Part shown: positions 33,261 to 45,155 of the stretch, piece by piece | Layout: every line of letters begins with the position of its first letter | How positions within the stretch are numbered: the stretch's first letter is position 1 | NCBI RefSeq assembly: GCF_048773025.1 | Contig: NC_133558.1 | Span: 38,846,501-38,910,500 of the forward strand | DNA from: Camelus bactrianus | Taxonomy: Eukaryota; Chordata; Mammalia; Artiodactyla; Camelidae | Reading direction: 5' to 3' | DNA: 64,000 bases | Translations under genes and position numbers: made by a program | The notes under the pieces: generated by a model | Told to the model about the DNA's origin: nothing | Databases searched by the model: none | Seen by the model: only the letters and a program-made list of their open reading frames with translations

Positions 33261-35124
33261 CCACCCTGGCACGTCCAGGGGAGGGGAAAGTCCAGGCTCT
33301 CCAAGGCATCCCTTGCCACTTCTCTGGCCGGGAGACGGGGAAGCACCTTTTTGCTGCTCCCCGTGTGGCCTTAGAGACCCCAGGAGGGGTGGGGAGGAAG
33401 GTGCCAGCAGGAGTGACGCCTCCTCAGACACCAGCACGGCTTGCAGGGAGAAGGATGCTTCGGTGCTGCTCCCGGGGGTGGACCTCCTGCATCTCCACGT
33501 GGCCTCCGTCATCACTGGGGTGGACGTTAAGCCCCTGTGCCCCCTCAGCCCTTCTGACTGGAAAGGGTGCCTCTTTACTGCTGGGTGAGGTTGGAAGTCT
33601 GGGCTCCTCTGTTTAACCTGGCTTGACGGGGGTGAGCACGAGACAGCGGTTTTCGTTTTCGGTTTGGTTTTCTGTATTGTTTTTGGTCGGGGAAGGATGC
33701 TGTTAACTCAGAGTTGTCTGTCTTGCTGGGTGGCCCTCTTTCCAGGCCTGTGGCTAGAGAGAGCAGACTTCTCTTGAGACTCCATTTTTGCCTGTTTCTT
33801 TTGATGTTTTTTGGGTTGCCAGCTTCCCCAGTACCCACTTCGCTGCATAAGAAGCACAGGAAAAACTAGGGAAACCAGTGCTGGGTCACTCCTGGGTCTG
33901 GTGGTACCCAGCCAGCCTGCCTCCTTCCTTCCACCTTTCACAGAGTCTTCTGTGTTTATTTTATACATAGTATCCAGTCCCCTTTCTTTCGTGTGTTTTA
34001 ATTTTTTTCTTTATAAAATTTTCTTGTGAATGCAGGTTCGGTCTTTTATGTTAGTATTTCATTAACTAATATAAGAATGAGCATGGCCAGGATAAATCCA
34101 TCTGTATAATGGGCACAATAACTGATGACAATTCATAGTTTCTCTGAAGTGTACCATCTAGACTGAAGCTCTTTGCTTCCATCGCGGCTGTGCAAGAGAA
34201 GAGAGTTTTAGATGTAGTTTCCAGAAACCCTTGGAAATGACTACAGTGTCACCAGCTTTGTTTATGCTCTTACTTGTTTGAACACGTGATTTGATCCTCT
34301 GTTTTTATCTGATGCACATAAAAGAAAAGTAGCTTAACTGGAATTATATTCTGACACAAGGTGGTTTCTTAAAGCTACAAACAGTGTACAACTTAATATA
34401 TAGCTTGTAATATGATCCTTTTCTTACAGAAGTGGTGAATTTCAGTAAAAGAAGCTTGCTATAAAACAGATTTTTAAAAAAATAATAGAGGCCTGATTAA
34501 TAGCTGATCTTCCAAATGAACGTTAGCAAATACCCATGTTATGTGACGTTCCTTTTCTCAAGTGGAGAGTTCTGAAATGGTTGCGTGTTTTATTTGTCAA
34601 AAATTTGAGGGGTCACAGCCAAGTATCCTGTTGCTGAATCCTTATTAACTACTTTGGGAAAGAAATCCTGTGTAGTGTATCCCCATGGCGTGCCTACCCT
34701 TAGGAACACTACTTCCAAACAATTTTTTTTTTTGCGGTAGCGGGAGATAATAAACGTTCAAGAACAAAATTTGGGGTCATTTTCTGTAGATACACTTACA
34801 GTTTAGCTACAGTTTGGGGGTGGTGAGTCCTGTCGGGCGAGGACTCTCCTGCACTTGACTGCGATCACGCGTGCCCTTGAAGGTGTGATGGTAACGCGGT
34901 CCTCAGTCCATGAAGAGGTGTCAGATATTTAATGTATTGGTTCTCAGCTGATCTGTGGGAGATTTAACAGTGTACGTAAGATGGATAACGGCACATGAAG
35001 ACCTGCTGGGGTTTACAGACGGATGATGTCATAGGGGTTCAGAGGAGTCGTGACCTCTGCCATCACGGTGACCGTGAACTCTTCCTCCCCTGCACCACTG
35101 TCCTCGTCACTGCTGTCAGTTTAT
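33261..35124. other. Intron 1, nothing coding
   Basis: A GC-richer patch (about 33240-33600) is followed by AT-rich DNA. I recognise no gene, RNA or repeat family. Confidence 0.4.
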
Positions 35125-35345
35125 TACTTGGATTGCTCTCTGTCAGGCACTGGACCAGATACTTTGCACGCCTGACCGCAATTCATCCACTCCCCAATCC
35201 TATGAGATGGTTATTAGCATTCTCCTTGTGTTTTACCAATGAGAAAAATTAAGACATAGACAAGTTGATTTATTTCAGGTCATGCAGCCAATAAATGATA
35301 AAGCTGAAACCGAGGCTTTCTCCCCGAGAGGCATGTGGAGCCATT
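35125..35345 (-). mobile_element. MIR SINE
   Basis: CTCTCTGTCAGGCACTGGAC, AATTCATCCACTCCCCAATC, CCTATGAGATGGTTATTAGC, TTTTACCAATGAGAAAAATT and CAGGTCATGCAGCCAATAAA follow nearly the whole MIR body in reverse complement. Confidence 0.75.
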
Positions 35346-37165
35346 ACAGCTGCTGCCTCCTGGGGAAGGGACACGGCTTCAGTCAGCTTGGTGGGAAGGT
35401 CAGGTCTTAATATGCAAAGTCCATCTAGGAGACCAACGTGGTGGTCCTCATTAACTTCAGATACAGGTCCCTGCATGCCAGCGTGGGATGGATTTTCCCA
35501 CAACATCATTCAATAAGTCGAGTATATGAAAGGCAAGTACCTTTGTCAATGGGAAAAATTTGCCTTAGTGCAGAATCAGGTTAAGGATTCTTGGAAGAGC
35601 CTTAATTTTCAGAATGTCTTACGCTGACTGTTGTTTCTGGGGGAGTTTGCTGATGAGGTTGAGGTGGCAAAGAACAAGAGAGCATTGCAGGACATTTTTT
35701 TTTTTTGGACCAAAGAGAGATTGGAGAATTTTGTGTGTGATTTGCTGAGACATTTTTCTTTTCTCTTTTTTTTTTTTTTTTTTTTTTGAGAACTGCTTAC
35801 TGCTTACATTTGCCGAATTCTTCTATGAAGGAAGAACAACCAGAGGTCCTCTCTTGTGTCTTCAGGCAGTGTCAGTTTTGTTTACAATTTGGGAGTTGAG
35901 GAGATTTCTCACGTGGTCAGAAGCTGACAAGTCAGCACCATGGCTGGATTCAGATGTCGTCTTGTAGGTTCTGAGGTTTGAGGGTTTAGTAGCCTTGAGA
36001 CAGATGGGTCAGAATGACCACCCTGTTACCGGGAAGGGCTCAAGTTGATGCCAGTTTCTTCAAAACACTCAAGATTAGATTTTACTCTTCTAATAGAAAA
36101 GCAGAAGGAACGTGTTTTCTCTAGAGTGTAGATATTTTTAGCAGGTTCATTGTATGTCAGAAAATGATAGGTCCTGATTGCAACCAAGGAGAGGCTGAAG
36201 GAGAAGAAATCTGTTAATTTTGAAAAGAAAAGATGCCTGAAGTAATAGCTACTCTCAATGAACATACATTCTGGTTCAGGTTGTTACATTATATCCAAAA
36301 AGGGTGGGTAATGTTTCCCTATATTATGGGGAAAAGGTAATCAAAAGATAAGGAAGAGGCAGATTAGAGGGTAGCACAATCCATTTGAATTTTGTAAGTA
36401 ATAAATCAGAGGTGAGGTAAATGTCCAGTTATAATGTGAAAGTGTCCAAAAGCAACCATCAAACATGGACACTTTAAGCAATATTGCACAATATCACTTG
36501 TTTAACAAAATACCAAGATCTTGCTTTGAAAAACTTTTTTAAAAAGTTAAATACCTGTTACTATAGAATTTATTGTTTCCTTTAAGGTAAATTTCCTCCA
36601 GGAAATGTAAGGAATTTGATTTTCTAGAAATCTGATTCATATGCAACCATACACTCATTGTATAAAAGGGAGACAGTAGAAAGATTACATACTAGCATAT
36701 AGTTCTTTTTATGTATTTAAGCATGTAAATGTTACACATGGGGACATTTATGTGAGTGTTCAGTTGACTTAAGTGCCATCCCTATCTCCACACAGTCTAA
36801 GGTTTCCTTTCTAGAAGCCAAAAACTAAAAGCTGCCTTTTTATTCATCCAAGATTTGGTAGAAGAGGGGGCCTTTCAGGAATTGCGTGAAGATGAGAGAA
36901 CATTTGGTGTGCCGAGGCAGATGGCATTTTATTACATGAAGTTGTTTTGGAATGGACTTCATGGTGATAGACGGCTATGCATTGAGCTAGACTTCTGAAA
37001 TTAGTGAGCGATTGGAAATTATATCATGTCCATATAAGGAAAATCTGGTAAAACTAAAGCATTACGATAATTAAAAGCCATTTAATGGAATTAGATGAAG
37101 TGATAAGTATTTGGAATGAGTTGCAATAAGCCAAATAATAGTTTCTCTTTGAGTAAAATGAGCAG
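35346..37165. other. Intron 1, nothing recognised
   Basis: Contains poly-T runs at about 35695-35706 and 35766-35787. No gene or named repeat seen. Confidence 0.4.
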
Positions 37166-37171
37166 ACTGGA

Positions 37172-37186
37172 TGTGTGTGTGAGTGT

Positions 37187-37219
<33 letters not shown>

Positions 37220-37220
37220 G
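37172..37220 (+). repeat. (TG)n microsatellite
   Basis: TGTG runs interrupted by GAGTG units, then an uninterrupted stretch to about 37219. Typical polymorphic dinucleotide repeat. Confidence 0.95.
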
Positions 37221-37634
37221 AACATATCCTATGCAGGCACTCAGTGAGAATTGGTTGTCATTATCTGTGTGGTATATTACTATCTGAGATGTACATTTGG
37301 GTTGAGGAGAGGAAAGTGTTACAGGCAATTAAATAAGCAGTTTCTGTAGGATCCGAGAAATGTAATGATAGGGAAATAGGTGATGGTTTGGGATTCTCCT
37401 GCAGGGCACCTTTTTAAGAAGGGTCCAGGGATTGTGGATGGCCTCAACAGGAAGGGCCTTGTTAGTTGAGATCCTGAAAGTTGAGATTCGTGAATGAAAA
37501 ATATTGCCTGCCTTATCAGTAAACAAAGGACAGCCTCAGCCAAGACAGCTGCCCCCACGGTGAGCCCTGAGGGGACTCGGGAAAGAACAATATGGGCCCT
37601 GGATAGCCAGGTGCTTATCAAAGGCATGACTTCC

Positions 37635-38251
37635 ATGAGCCCAGACTTTTTTTTTTTTAAATTAAAGTATAGTCAGTTACAATGAGTCAATTTCTGGAGC
37701 ACAGCATCATGTCCCAGTCATGCATATACATACAGATATTTGTTCTTGTAATCTTTTTCACTGTAGATTATTATAAGATACTGAATATAGCTCCCTCTGC
37801 TATACAGAAGAAACTTTTTTTTAGTCTATTCTTATATATAGTGGTTAACATTTGCAAATCTCAAACTCCCAAATGTATCCCTTCCCACCCTCTTTCCCCA
37901 GTAACCATAAGATTGTTTACTATGTCTGCGAGTCCGTTTCTGTTTTGTAGGTGAGTTCATTAGTGTCCTTTTTTCTTTCTTTCTTTTTTTCCTTTTTTAA
38001 GATTCCACATGAGTGATATCATATGGTATTTTTCTTTCTCTTTCTGACTGACTTCACTTAGAATGATGATCTCCAGGTCTATCCATGTTGCTGCAAATGA
38101 CATTTTATTCTTTTTTATGGCTGAGTAGTATTCCATTGTGTAGATCTACCACAACTTCTTCATCCAGCCATCTGTTGATGGACACTTAGGTTGCTTCCAT
38201 GTCTTGGCTATTGTAAATAGTGCTGCTCTGAATATTGAATGAGCCCAGACT
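37635..38251 (-). mobile_element. LINE-1 3' end, antisense, with perfect 13-bp target duplications
   Basis: ATGAGCCCAGACT occurs at 37635-37647 and 38239-38251. The element between starts with a poly-T (the reverse of its poly(A)) and continues as reverse-complement L1 3'UTR (CAGTTACAATGAGTCAATTT, ATCATATGGTATTTTTCTTT, GGCTGAGTAGTATTCCATTG), ending at a 5' truncation in the ORF2 end (TTGGCTATTGTAAATAGTGC). About 590 bp remain. The perfect duplications and low divergence from the other copies here suggest a fairly recent insertion. It lies antisense to KHDRBS2 in intron 1. Confidence 0.95.
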
Positions 38252-38754
38252 CTTGTACCTTCCCATACATAGAAAAGTGCTAAATTCATTAACTTGGGAC
38301 ATCTGGTTTTCTTTAATTTACAGTAATCTTTTGATGTTCTGACTGTCTGGTCTTTGTTGCAAAAACCCCTGTGTATCCCGGCTGGTCCTGTACCTCTTCA
38401 AAGCAGTTGCTCAGAGCTACTTTGAGAGGTGCCTTCCAGCCTTGAAGTCCTCAGAAAGTCCACCAAGTAAAACATAATTCTCAACTTTTAGGTTTTGCAT
38501 TTTTTCTCAATCAGCAGATACATAAATAGAGTATAATGGGAGTTCAGTGAAGAAGGGGCTATACTCTGAGAGAACTATACATGGATGCAGGAAACAACAC
38601 CTCTCCAAGACTGAAAAGAAAGAAACCATTTATTTGAATAGGTAGAAGTTAAGTGTGATATTGTGATTTATAGCAAGAAAAAAATATATATATACATGGT
38701 GGTCTTAACTGTTTCTGACCATAACTTACAAAACTCTTGGAATTTCTTTAGTGA

Positions 38755-39320
38755 TGAAAGCTGTAAAGATGCCTTTTGTAATGTCAGTGAGGTGACTCTG
38801 GAAAGCTCTTAGACAACCTAAGGGTGGGGGCTGGTTGTCAGGGGAACCTACCAGTATAGAGGGTTGGAACTTTCAACCCCAGCCCTCCCTTCCTCCTCCC
38901 CCCAGACCCTCAAGGAGAGGAGCTGGAGGTTGAATCAGTTGCCAGTGGCCAATGATTCAATCAATTGTGCCTATGTAATGACTCCTTCATAAAAACACGA
39001 AAGGACTGGGTTCAGAGAGCTTCCAGGTTGGTGGCATATGGAGATCTGAGGAGAGTGGTGAGCTCACAGAGGGCTTGGGAGCTCGTCACCCTTTCCCAGA
39101 CCTTGCCTATGTGTCTCTTCCATCTGGCTGTTCCTGAATTACACCACTTTGTAATAAACCAGTTATCTACTAAGTAAAATGTTTCTCTGAGTTCCATGAG
39201 CTTCTCTAGCGAATCCATCGCCCCTGGGGAGAGGAGTTCACGGGAACCTCTGGTTTACAACCAGTAGCATAGAGGTACTGCCATCTGAAGTGCAATAAGC
39301 AAGAAGGCATCTAGAAAAGT
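38755..39320 (+). mobile_element. Ancient LTR, probably ERVL type
   Basis: In order: GGCTGGTTGTCAGGGGAACC, GAGGGTTGGAACTTTCAACC, GTGCCTATGTAATGACTCCT, CATAAAAACACGAAAGGACT, AGAGCTTCCAGGTTGGTGGC, CCATCTGGCTGTTCCTGAAT, TTGTAATAAACCAGTTATCT and TTTCTCTGAGTTCCATGAGC. This order matches a common mammalian-wide LTR that I place in the ERVL class without naming the subfamily. TATA-like and AATAAA-like signals fall in the right places for plus-strand orientation. An old fossil with approximate ends; no internal region beside it. Confidence 0.65.
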
Positions 39321-40399
39321 GGGACTAAGGAGAGGTAAAGGTCTATCACACGTACCTTGCAAGCTACGTTAAGAAGTTTGTACTTGTTGGCTGAAAAAGA
39401 CTGTGCAGCCTAAAAGAACACTGATATAAAGGGAAGAACAAAGTCACGCCGATGATCAAAGTCAGGATAGTGGTTGCCAAAGGCAATGCAGATGGATGGT
39501 CAAGCGGTGTAAGGGAAGTCTGGGCTGATGGAAATGTCCTCTGTCTTGTCAAGAGTACTGCTTACACAAGCTTATGCAATTATCCCTGCTCATCACATTG
39601 TATACCTAAAAACTGCATTTCATCATTTATAAAAGTACTTCCATTTTTTTTTAAAAGACACCAGACCAAGTGGAGTAAAGAGAAGAGTCTTCATTGATTT
39701 CTGCCGTTGGATAAATACTGCACATAAACTTGCAAAGGATTCATGAGATGATTGGTTGATTATGGTACAAGAGCAAGCAAAGTCCCAGAGAGGTTGAGGA
39801 ATTGGCCCACAGTCACAGAGCAACCGAGTGGCAGATCTAGGACTCAAACTTCAGTATTTTGACTTCACCTACTTGTGTTCCTTCTATCAGAAAAGTCACT
39901 CTCAAATGTTTTTTTTAAACCACATTCCAGGGGAAGAAATACCACACATACACACACTTACAATAATAAATGTTTCATAAAACAGTGTTTAACCTTAAAA
40001 TAAATAATTAACATGTTGCATCGGCAAGTGTCTTCTTTCAGATACAACAGAGTTAATATTTCCTCCCTTGCTGAAACAAACCTTTGAAACATGATACATC
40101 TTTTCACACCACAATGTCACGCAGTGCGGAGAAATGCTCACGATGGAAAGCTTTAAGGATCAAGGGTGCAGCAGATTCAGGTGCCTGTCTCAGGCTCCCT
40201 GGGGACCGCTGACCAGAGTGGGACCGATTTCTACATTGACTGTCGAGTCACAGATTCAAGGGGAAAGTGTATCAAGAAGGTGGCAGCGGTCAACAAAGCC
40301 ACATGTGCCAAGAGGTCAGAAAGAACTTTCAAAAAAAAAAAAAAGTTGACGCATGCAGTAGATTTGGGAAGAGGAATGACTTAGAAAGGCAGAGAGTAG
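39321..40399. other. Intron 1 stretch with a MIR
   Basis: A MIR lies at about 39740-39890 (listed separately). The rest shows no gene; a pure A run sits at about 40331-40344. Confidence 0.45.
39740..39890 (-). mobile_element. MIR SINE fragment
   Basis: CCCAGAGAGGTTGAGGAATT, GGCCCACAGTCACAGAGCAA, CCGAGTGGCAGATCTAGGAC and TCAAACTTCAGTATTTTGAC follow the reverse-complement MIR end, clearly recognisable. Confidence 0.75.
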
Positions 40400-41400
40400 G
40401 TCCTCTTCCTTCTAAAATTCAGTACAGTTTTGAAAGTTATCCATGTTGTTGCATTTGCCAATAGTTTCTTTTTCCCTTGCTGAGGACTGTTCCATGGTAT
40501 CAATATCTCACAATTTGATCATCCAATCTCTTGCAGATGGAGATCTGGGCTGTTTTCAGTGTTTGCTCATTATGTATAAGCTGCTGTAAATGCTCACTTG
40601 TGAGATTTTTGCGGACATGTGTTCTGTTTACATGGAGTGGAATTGCTGTGTCTTAGACCGTGCATATATGGTTAACTGTATATTATAGAGGATTGCAAAC
40701 TAGTTCCCTAAAGTGGTTGGACTAATTTACTCTCACCGACAGTGTGTGAAAACTCTGGCTGTTCCACTAACTTGTCTACATTTGAAATTCTCAGTCTTTT
40801 TAACAACAGCCGTTCTAGTGGTTTCAGGTGGTAACTTGCTGTAGTTTGAATGTGCAGTTCCTTCATGATTAATGACATTGAACATGTTTTCATGTGCATT
40901 TTGGCCATTTGTATGTGTTGTCTTTTTTGAAACAATTGGTTAGAATGTTGACAAATATTTCATTGTCGGGTTTTTTTTTTTTATTATTTTAGGAGTAATA
41001 GATATGTTTTGGATTTGCATCCTTTGCTAAGTATATGTACTGCAAATACTTTCTGCCAACACGTGGCTTAGCTTTTAATTTTCTTTAGTGTCTTTTGAAG
41101 AACAGAAGCTGTTAATTTTTTTTTTCTGAAGTCTAATTCGTTGTGTTTTCCTTTATGCCTGGTGTTACCTGTGTCCTCTCTAGGCAATCATTGCCTGCCT
41201 CACGGTCACAAAGGGTCTTCTCAGTATCTTCTTCTAGAGGCTCTATCATTTTAGCTTTTAAGCATAAGCTTATGGCACATCTAGAAGAAATTTTTGTGTA
41301 TGGTGTCAAGACAGGAGCACAGTTCTTTTTTTTTTTTTTTCTTTTAAGATTTAAATATCCAGTGTCATTTACTGGGAAGGTTTTCCTTTGCTCATTGTCA
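40400..41400 (-). mobile_element. Old LINE-1 (L1M) ORF2/3' region, antisense
   Basis: In order: CCATGTTGTTGCATTTGCCA, CTGCTGTAAATGCTCACTTG, GAGTGGAATTGCTGTGTCTT, CTCACCGACAGTGTGTGAAA, CATGTGCATTTTGGCCATTT, TTAGTGTCTTTTGAAGAACA and CAGTGTCATTTACTGGGAAG. The order is that of L1 read backwards over about 1 kb, strongly diverged, so this is an old insertion with no coding value. Confidence 0.75.
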
Positions 41401-41439
41401 TGTTTAATGTGTTAAAGGTATGGTGTAAACATGATGAGT

Positions 41440-41560
41440 GTATAATGTACAGTAAAATAAAGTATAGTAAAATAAAGCACATAAGATAGTATAGTAAATA
41501 TATAGTATAGTATAGTGTAATATATAATGTTTAGTAAAATAAAGCACATGAAGTATAGTG
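41440..41560 (+). repeat. Degenerate AT-rich tandem repeat
   Basis: Words AGTATAGT and AGTAAAATAAAGCACAT recur several times over about 120 bp (for example AGTAAAATAAAGCACAT occurs at two places with small changes nearby). It looks like a decayed tandem repeat grown by slippage. Confidence 0.75.
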
Positions 41561-44500
41561 AAATAAAGATCACAGTGTTAACCTATATGTGAACCATCTT
41601 GCAATACTGACCCGCAACGTGTTTGTTTCAATACAACGAAAACGGTGACTGCCTTACAATTATTAAGCATGACATGTGTTCAGACTGTGCTTTGATATTA
41701 TATATAGCTGTCTGGCATTTTTGCTTTTTCCTCAGAACTTAGAACACACTCTTTTAAGGAAATGTGAATACACTTTCCTCTTTGTGATTGAGGAGGAGGC
41801 TAGCCATCCTGTAGGTCTTGATGCTTCCAGACACTGTCAAGGACAGTATTCTTTCAGTAGAGAATTAAGATATTTGCTGCTAATGAGCCGAGATAATACC
41901 TAGTAAAACCTGAATGACTGCACTGTGTCCTCAGCAGCAAAGAAGGTTCTAGTATGACAAAAGGGTAGGGAATAGTTGAGGCATTAAACATTTCATTAAA
42001 AAAAAATAGACCATGTAATTTTGGATAGTGGTTTATACGCTTTTTCTATTTTTGCAAGTAACGAATATATTGTAGGGAAACAGTATAATGTACAGAGTTG
42101 ACAGACTGATCCTGGGTGAAACAGACCTCCAGACAGATGACACAGACCTCCAGCTGCATCCACTGTGATCGCCTGTTGGTATCTCTTGATCTCCAATGAC
42201 ACATTAAGTACCAGCATTGCTATCACCCTGAAATGTGACACAAAGTGTTGGAAATCGCCCAAGGGCATAAATGACTGGTGGCTTTTAGATTAATTCCGAA
42301 AGCACAGGTACTAAACCACTATCATTTCGTAAACAGTTAGGGGCTCATCATGTCAACACTAATAGCCAAAACGCAGATTGAACAATGATCCAGACTGACA
42401 TCATGCATCAGTGCTGGCATCTGACAAGGTAGTTCTTGGGGGAGTGCGTTTACACAGGCAGGGAGGTGCTCCCTGAAGGAAAAGGATCGTGATGTGGGTT
42501 GTGGAAGTAGCAACGCAGTGGACAGCTTCTGTTTGGATTTGGACAGGAAGAAAAATGGATTCAGATGCCATCGAGTGATGTAGCGTTGCGAAGTCCTGAA
42601 GTGTATTCCCACGGCGGTATTCAAAACCTCCTGGAGAAAGCTGAGAAAAGGAAATCTTATTTTGTTTTTCTCAAAAGATATATATTTGATTAGATGATCT
42701 ATGAATATCCTTTTTATTTTATATTTTAAACATTTCATGGTATCGGGTAATAATTCTTTATGTTACCTTAAAGGAAAACCGCTTTTGAAATTGATCTGAA
42801 TGTGAAGTGTGCGAATGCATGATTTATGTTAGAGTAGTGTATAGATACATGTAAGTCCCTGAAAGACGATGTCTTTTATGTAAGTATCGGACTTCACCAT
42901 GTTAGTTTAAGATCCACATTGGGTGAATAGGAGAGAAAAAATTCTCCAAAGTATCTAGTGTTTACCATTAATTAGCAGCTCATTTTGACCACTTCCAGTA
43001 GAGATGAAAAAATAAATATAACTTTCTTAGATGCAGTAAAACCTGATTAACTGGTACTATTTAATTGATGTTTTAGAGGATTCACTGTTTGTTTTGACCC
43101 CTGTTCTCTTAGAACCCTGAACCCCTTCTTCAGGGCACTGAATTGCCCACCCTTGTTCTTTGGCTGCAGCCAAAGGGATCAGAGCAGCCACCCCGACTTT
43201 TTCTGGTGAGAAATTGGCATTAAAAGCAAGAAGAAGCCAGTCCAGTTTGGGCTGGTTCCTAGTACAGGGGAGATGTAACTCTGGAGCTGTAAGCCTGATC
43301 TTCAGAACAAAACAGTTACACAGACTGAGGCCATTTGAGAGAGAATTCCCTGAGATTGCTGTGGCCTTCTAAGGAAGTCTTTCAAGGGCCCAGCTAACCT
43401 TGGTTCCTTGAGAAGCAGCCCCAGAATTTTTCCAAGTTATGCACTTTTCTGATAATTAGGTAAGGTGGGTCCAATTGTTTTATGTTGTTTGCAATTAAGG
43501 AAGAACAGAACTGGTTTTAGTATAATAGCAATCTCGTGTTCTGTTTCAGTCTGTGCTCCTCAAAAGCAGATGCTGAGATGAGGATTTGAATGTAGAAACT
43601 TACGTGTGCTAATAACACTGATGGCCAGTGCTGAAATGAACTGAAACACCAGGGCAACTTTGCTCATCTCTGAAGAGTGGGCATTTTCTTTGAGTGCTTG
43701 TGAGTCTCATTATAATGATTTTTAAATTTAAAATGCCTGTTTAAGTATGCATCATTATTTAAAACATTTTCTTTTCAAACTCTTCATATTAATCCTAGGA
43801 GATGGCGTGAAAAGGGCAAAGGGCACAGCTATCAGGTCGTCCTGTTCACTGTGGAATCCTCTTTGCTGTTGATAGGTGCGGATAAATATGCATTGCAGAT
43901 TTGCCTTCTTCATTTTGAGTGACATGAAGTTCAAATGTATTTAACAAGTTTGCATAATGTCTGACACTCTTCTGCAGAAGTAGACCTGGAAACAAAGAAT
44001 TTATTTTGGAAGTGATTTCAAGCAGTGGTGAAGTTGGACATAAGGCAGCCAACAAAGGGTTTTTTGGTCCAAGCAGGTTACCGGCATGTCACCTGGGGGC
44101 CACAAAAGCAGGCTCTGGCAGCTGATGACAGCCTGTAGGGCAGGATTGGGTAGGCCCCCGTCTGTTGGAAGTTGGGCAGGTGTGCCCTGAAGTTGAAAGA
44201 GTGAGAGACCGACAGGCACAGACATTTCCGTGCGAAGGACGCTGTAACGTAAGATTGCTTTATTCTGTATTTTCGCCCTGTAGGACAGACCGAACGTGCA
44301 GGAGTCCCTTGTGAGTCAGCCTAGCAGGGAGGAGGATGGCTTGTCTGCCCAGCCTCCGCCTGCCCCTCAGACAACACATGGATAAACGTGAATTAGGCTT
44401 GGAGAGAACCTCCCCTGAAATGTTTCTCTGCGAATGATCTTTAGAATAATGCTGCTCTTTATTGGAGCCGAGGCCAAATATTGTAGCTGCCTGATCACAG

Positions 44501-44970
44501 CTGCCTGCCACGTTACAAATCACCGCTTGCAAGGTGACACAAGGTGCCTTTAGCAAAAGCTAAATGAGTTACTTCAAATAGTATGTTTGTATTCAAAAGG
44601 GACGTGGCTGGTGGTTCAGGAGTGACAGTCTTTTTCTTTTGGTTTCAAAAGGCTCTACCTTTCCCTTTGCTGCTGGGAGCAGAAAGCCTGCCGGGAGCAG
44701 GTGGATAGAAGGTATTTCTAATTGGGAGAGAGAATGAGGAAAGGATTTTTGTGGAACAGTCACAAGGTCTCTCGTTTTCTCTTGTAATATTTATAGACTT
44801 TCAGGTTGGTTAAACTAAAGGTAATTGAAAATGTAACATTTAGTTAATTCATTTTCGTAATCCTTCCTCAATTAGCTTTCTTATTTAAAAAATAATCCCA
44901 TGCTTGTTAATCCTTTATATGTGTTAAATTTGGAAGGTTCTATTTAATTTAACCATTAGGGATATGACTC
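41561..44970. other. Intron 1, nothing coding
   Basis: Short chance frames only. ACAGACCTCCAG is repeated 21 bp apart at about 42120-42155. I recognise no gene, RNA or repeat family with confidence. Confidence 0.4.
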
Positions 44971-44974
44971 AAAA

Positions 44975-45155
44975 ATTCATATACACACATAAGCACACAC
45001 ACGTCACACTCACACCCATACCCGCACACACACGCATGCCCGCACCCGCTCACGTACACACACTCACGCACACCCACTCACACACACACCTGCTCACATA
45101 CACACACTCACACACAGCCACACACACACTCACACACACCCGTACACACATACAC
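44975..45155 (+). repeat. Imperfect (CA)n / (CACACG) low-complexity tract
   Basis: About 180 bp of CACACA interrupted by CGCATGCCCGCACC, CACTCA and CACCC units. An old, decayed dinucleotide repeat. It produces a His/Thr-rich frame that is not a gene. Confidence 0.95.

Noticed and set aside
32896-33616. 230- and 190-residue overlapping plus-strand frames
   Set aside because: They traverse an L2-like fragment and GC-richer DNA in two frames at once; no recognisable domain, no splice or promoter context.
44975-45155. Repeat tract considered as a CRISPR-like or satellite array
   Set aside because: Units are irregular dinucleotide-derived words with no fixed repeat-spacer period, and this is mammalian DNA.
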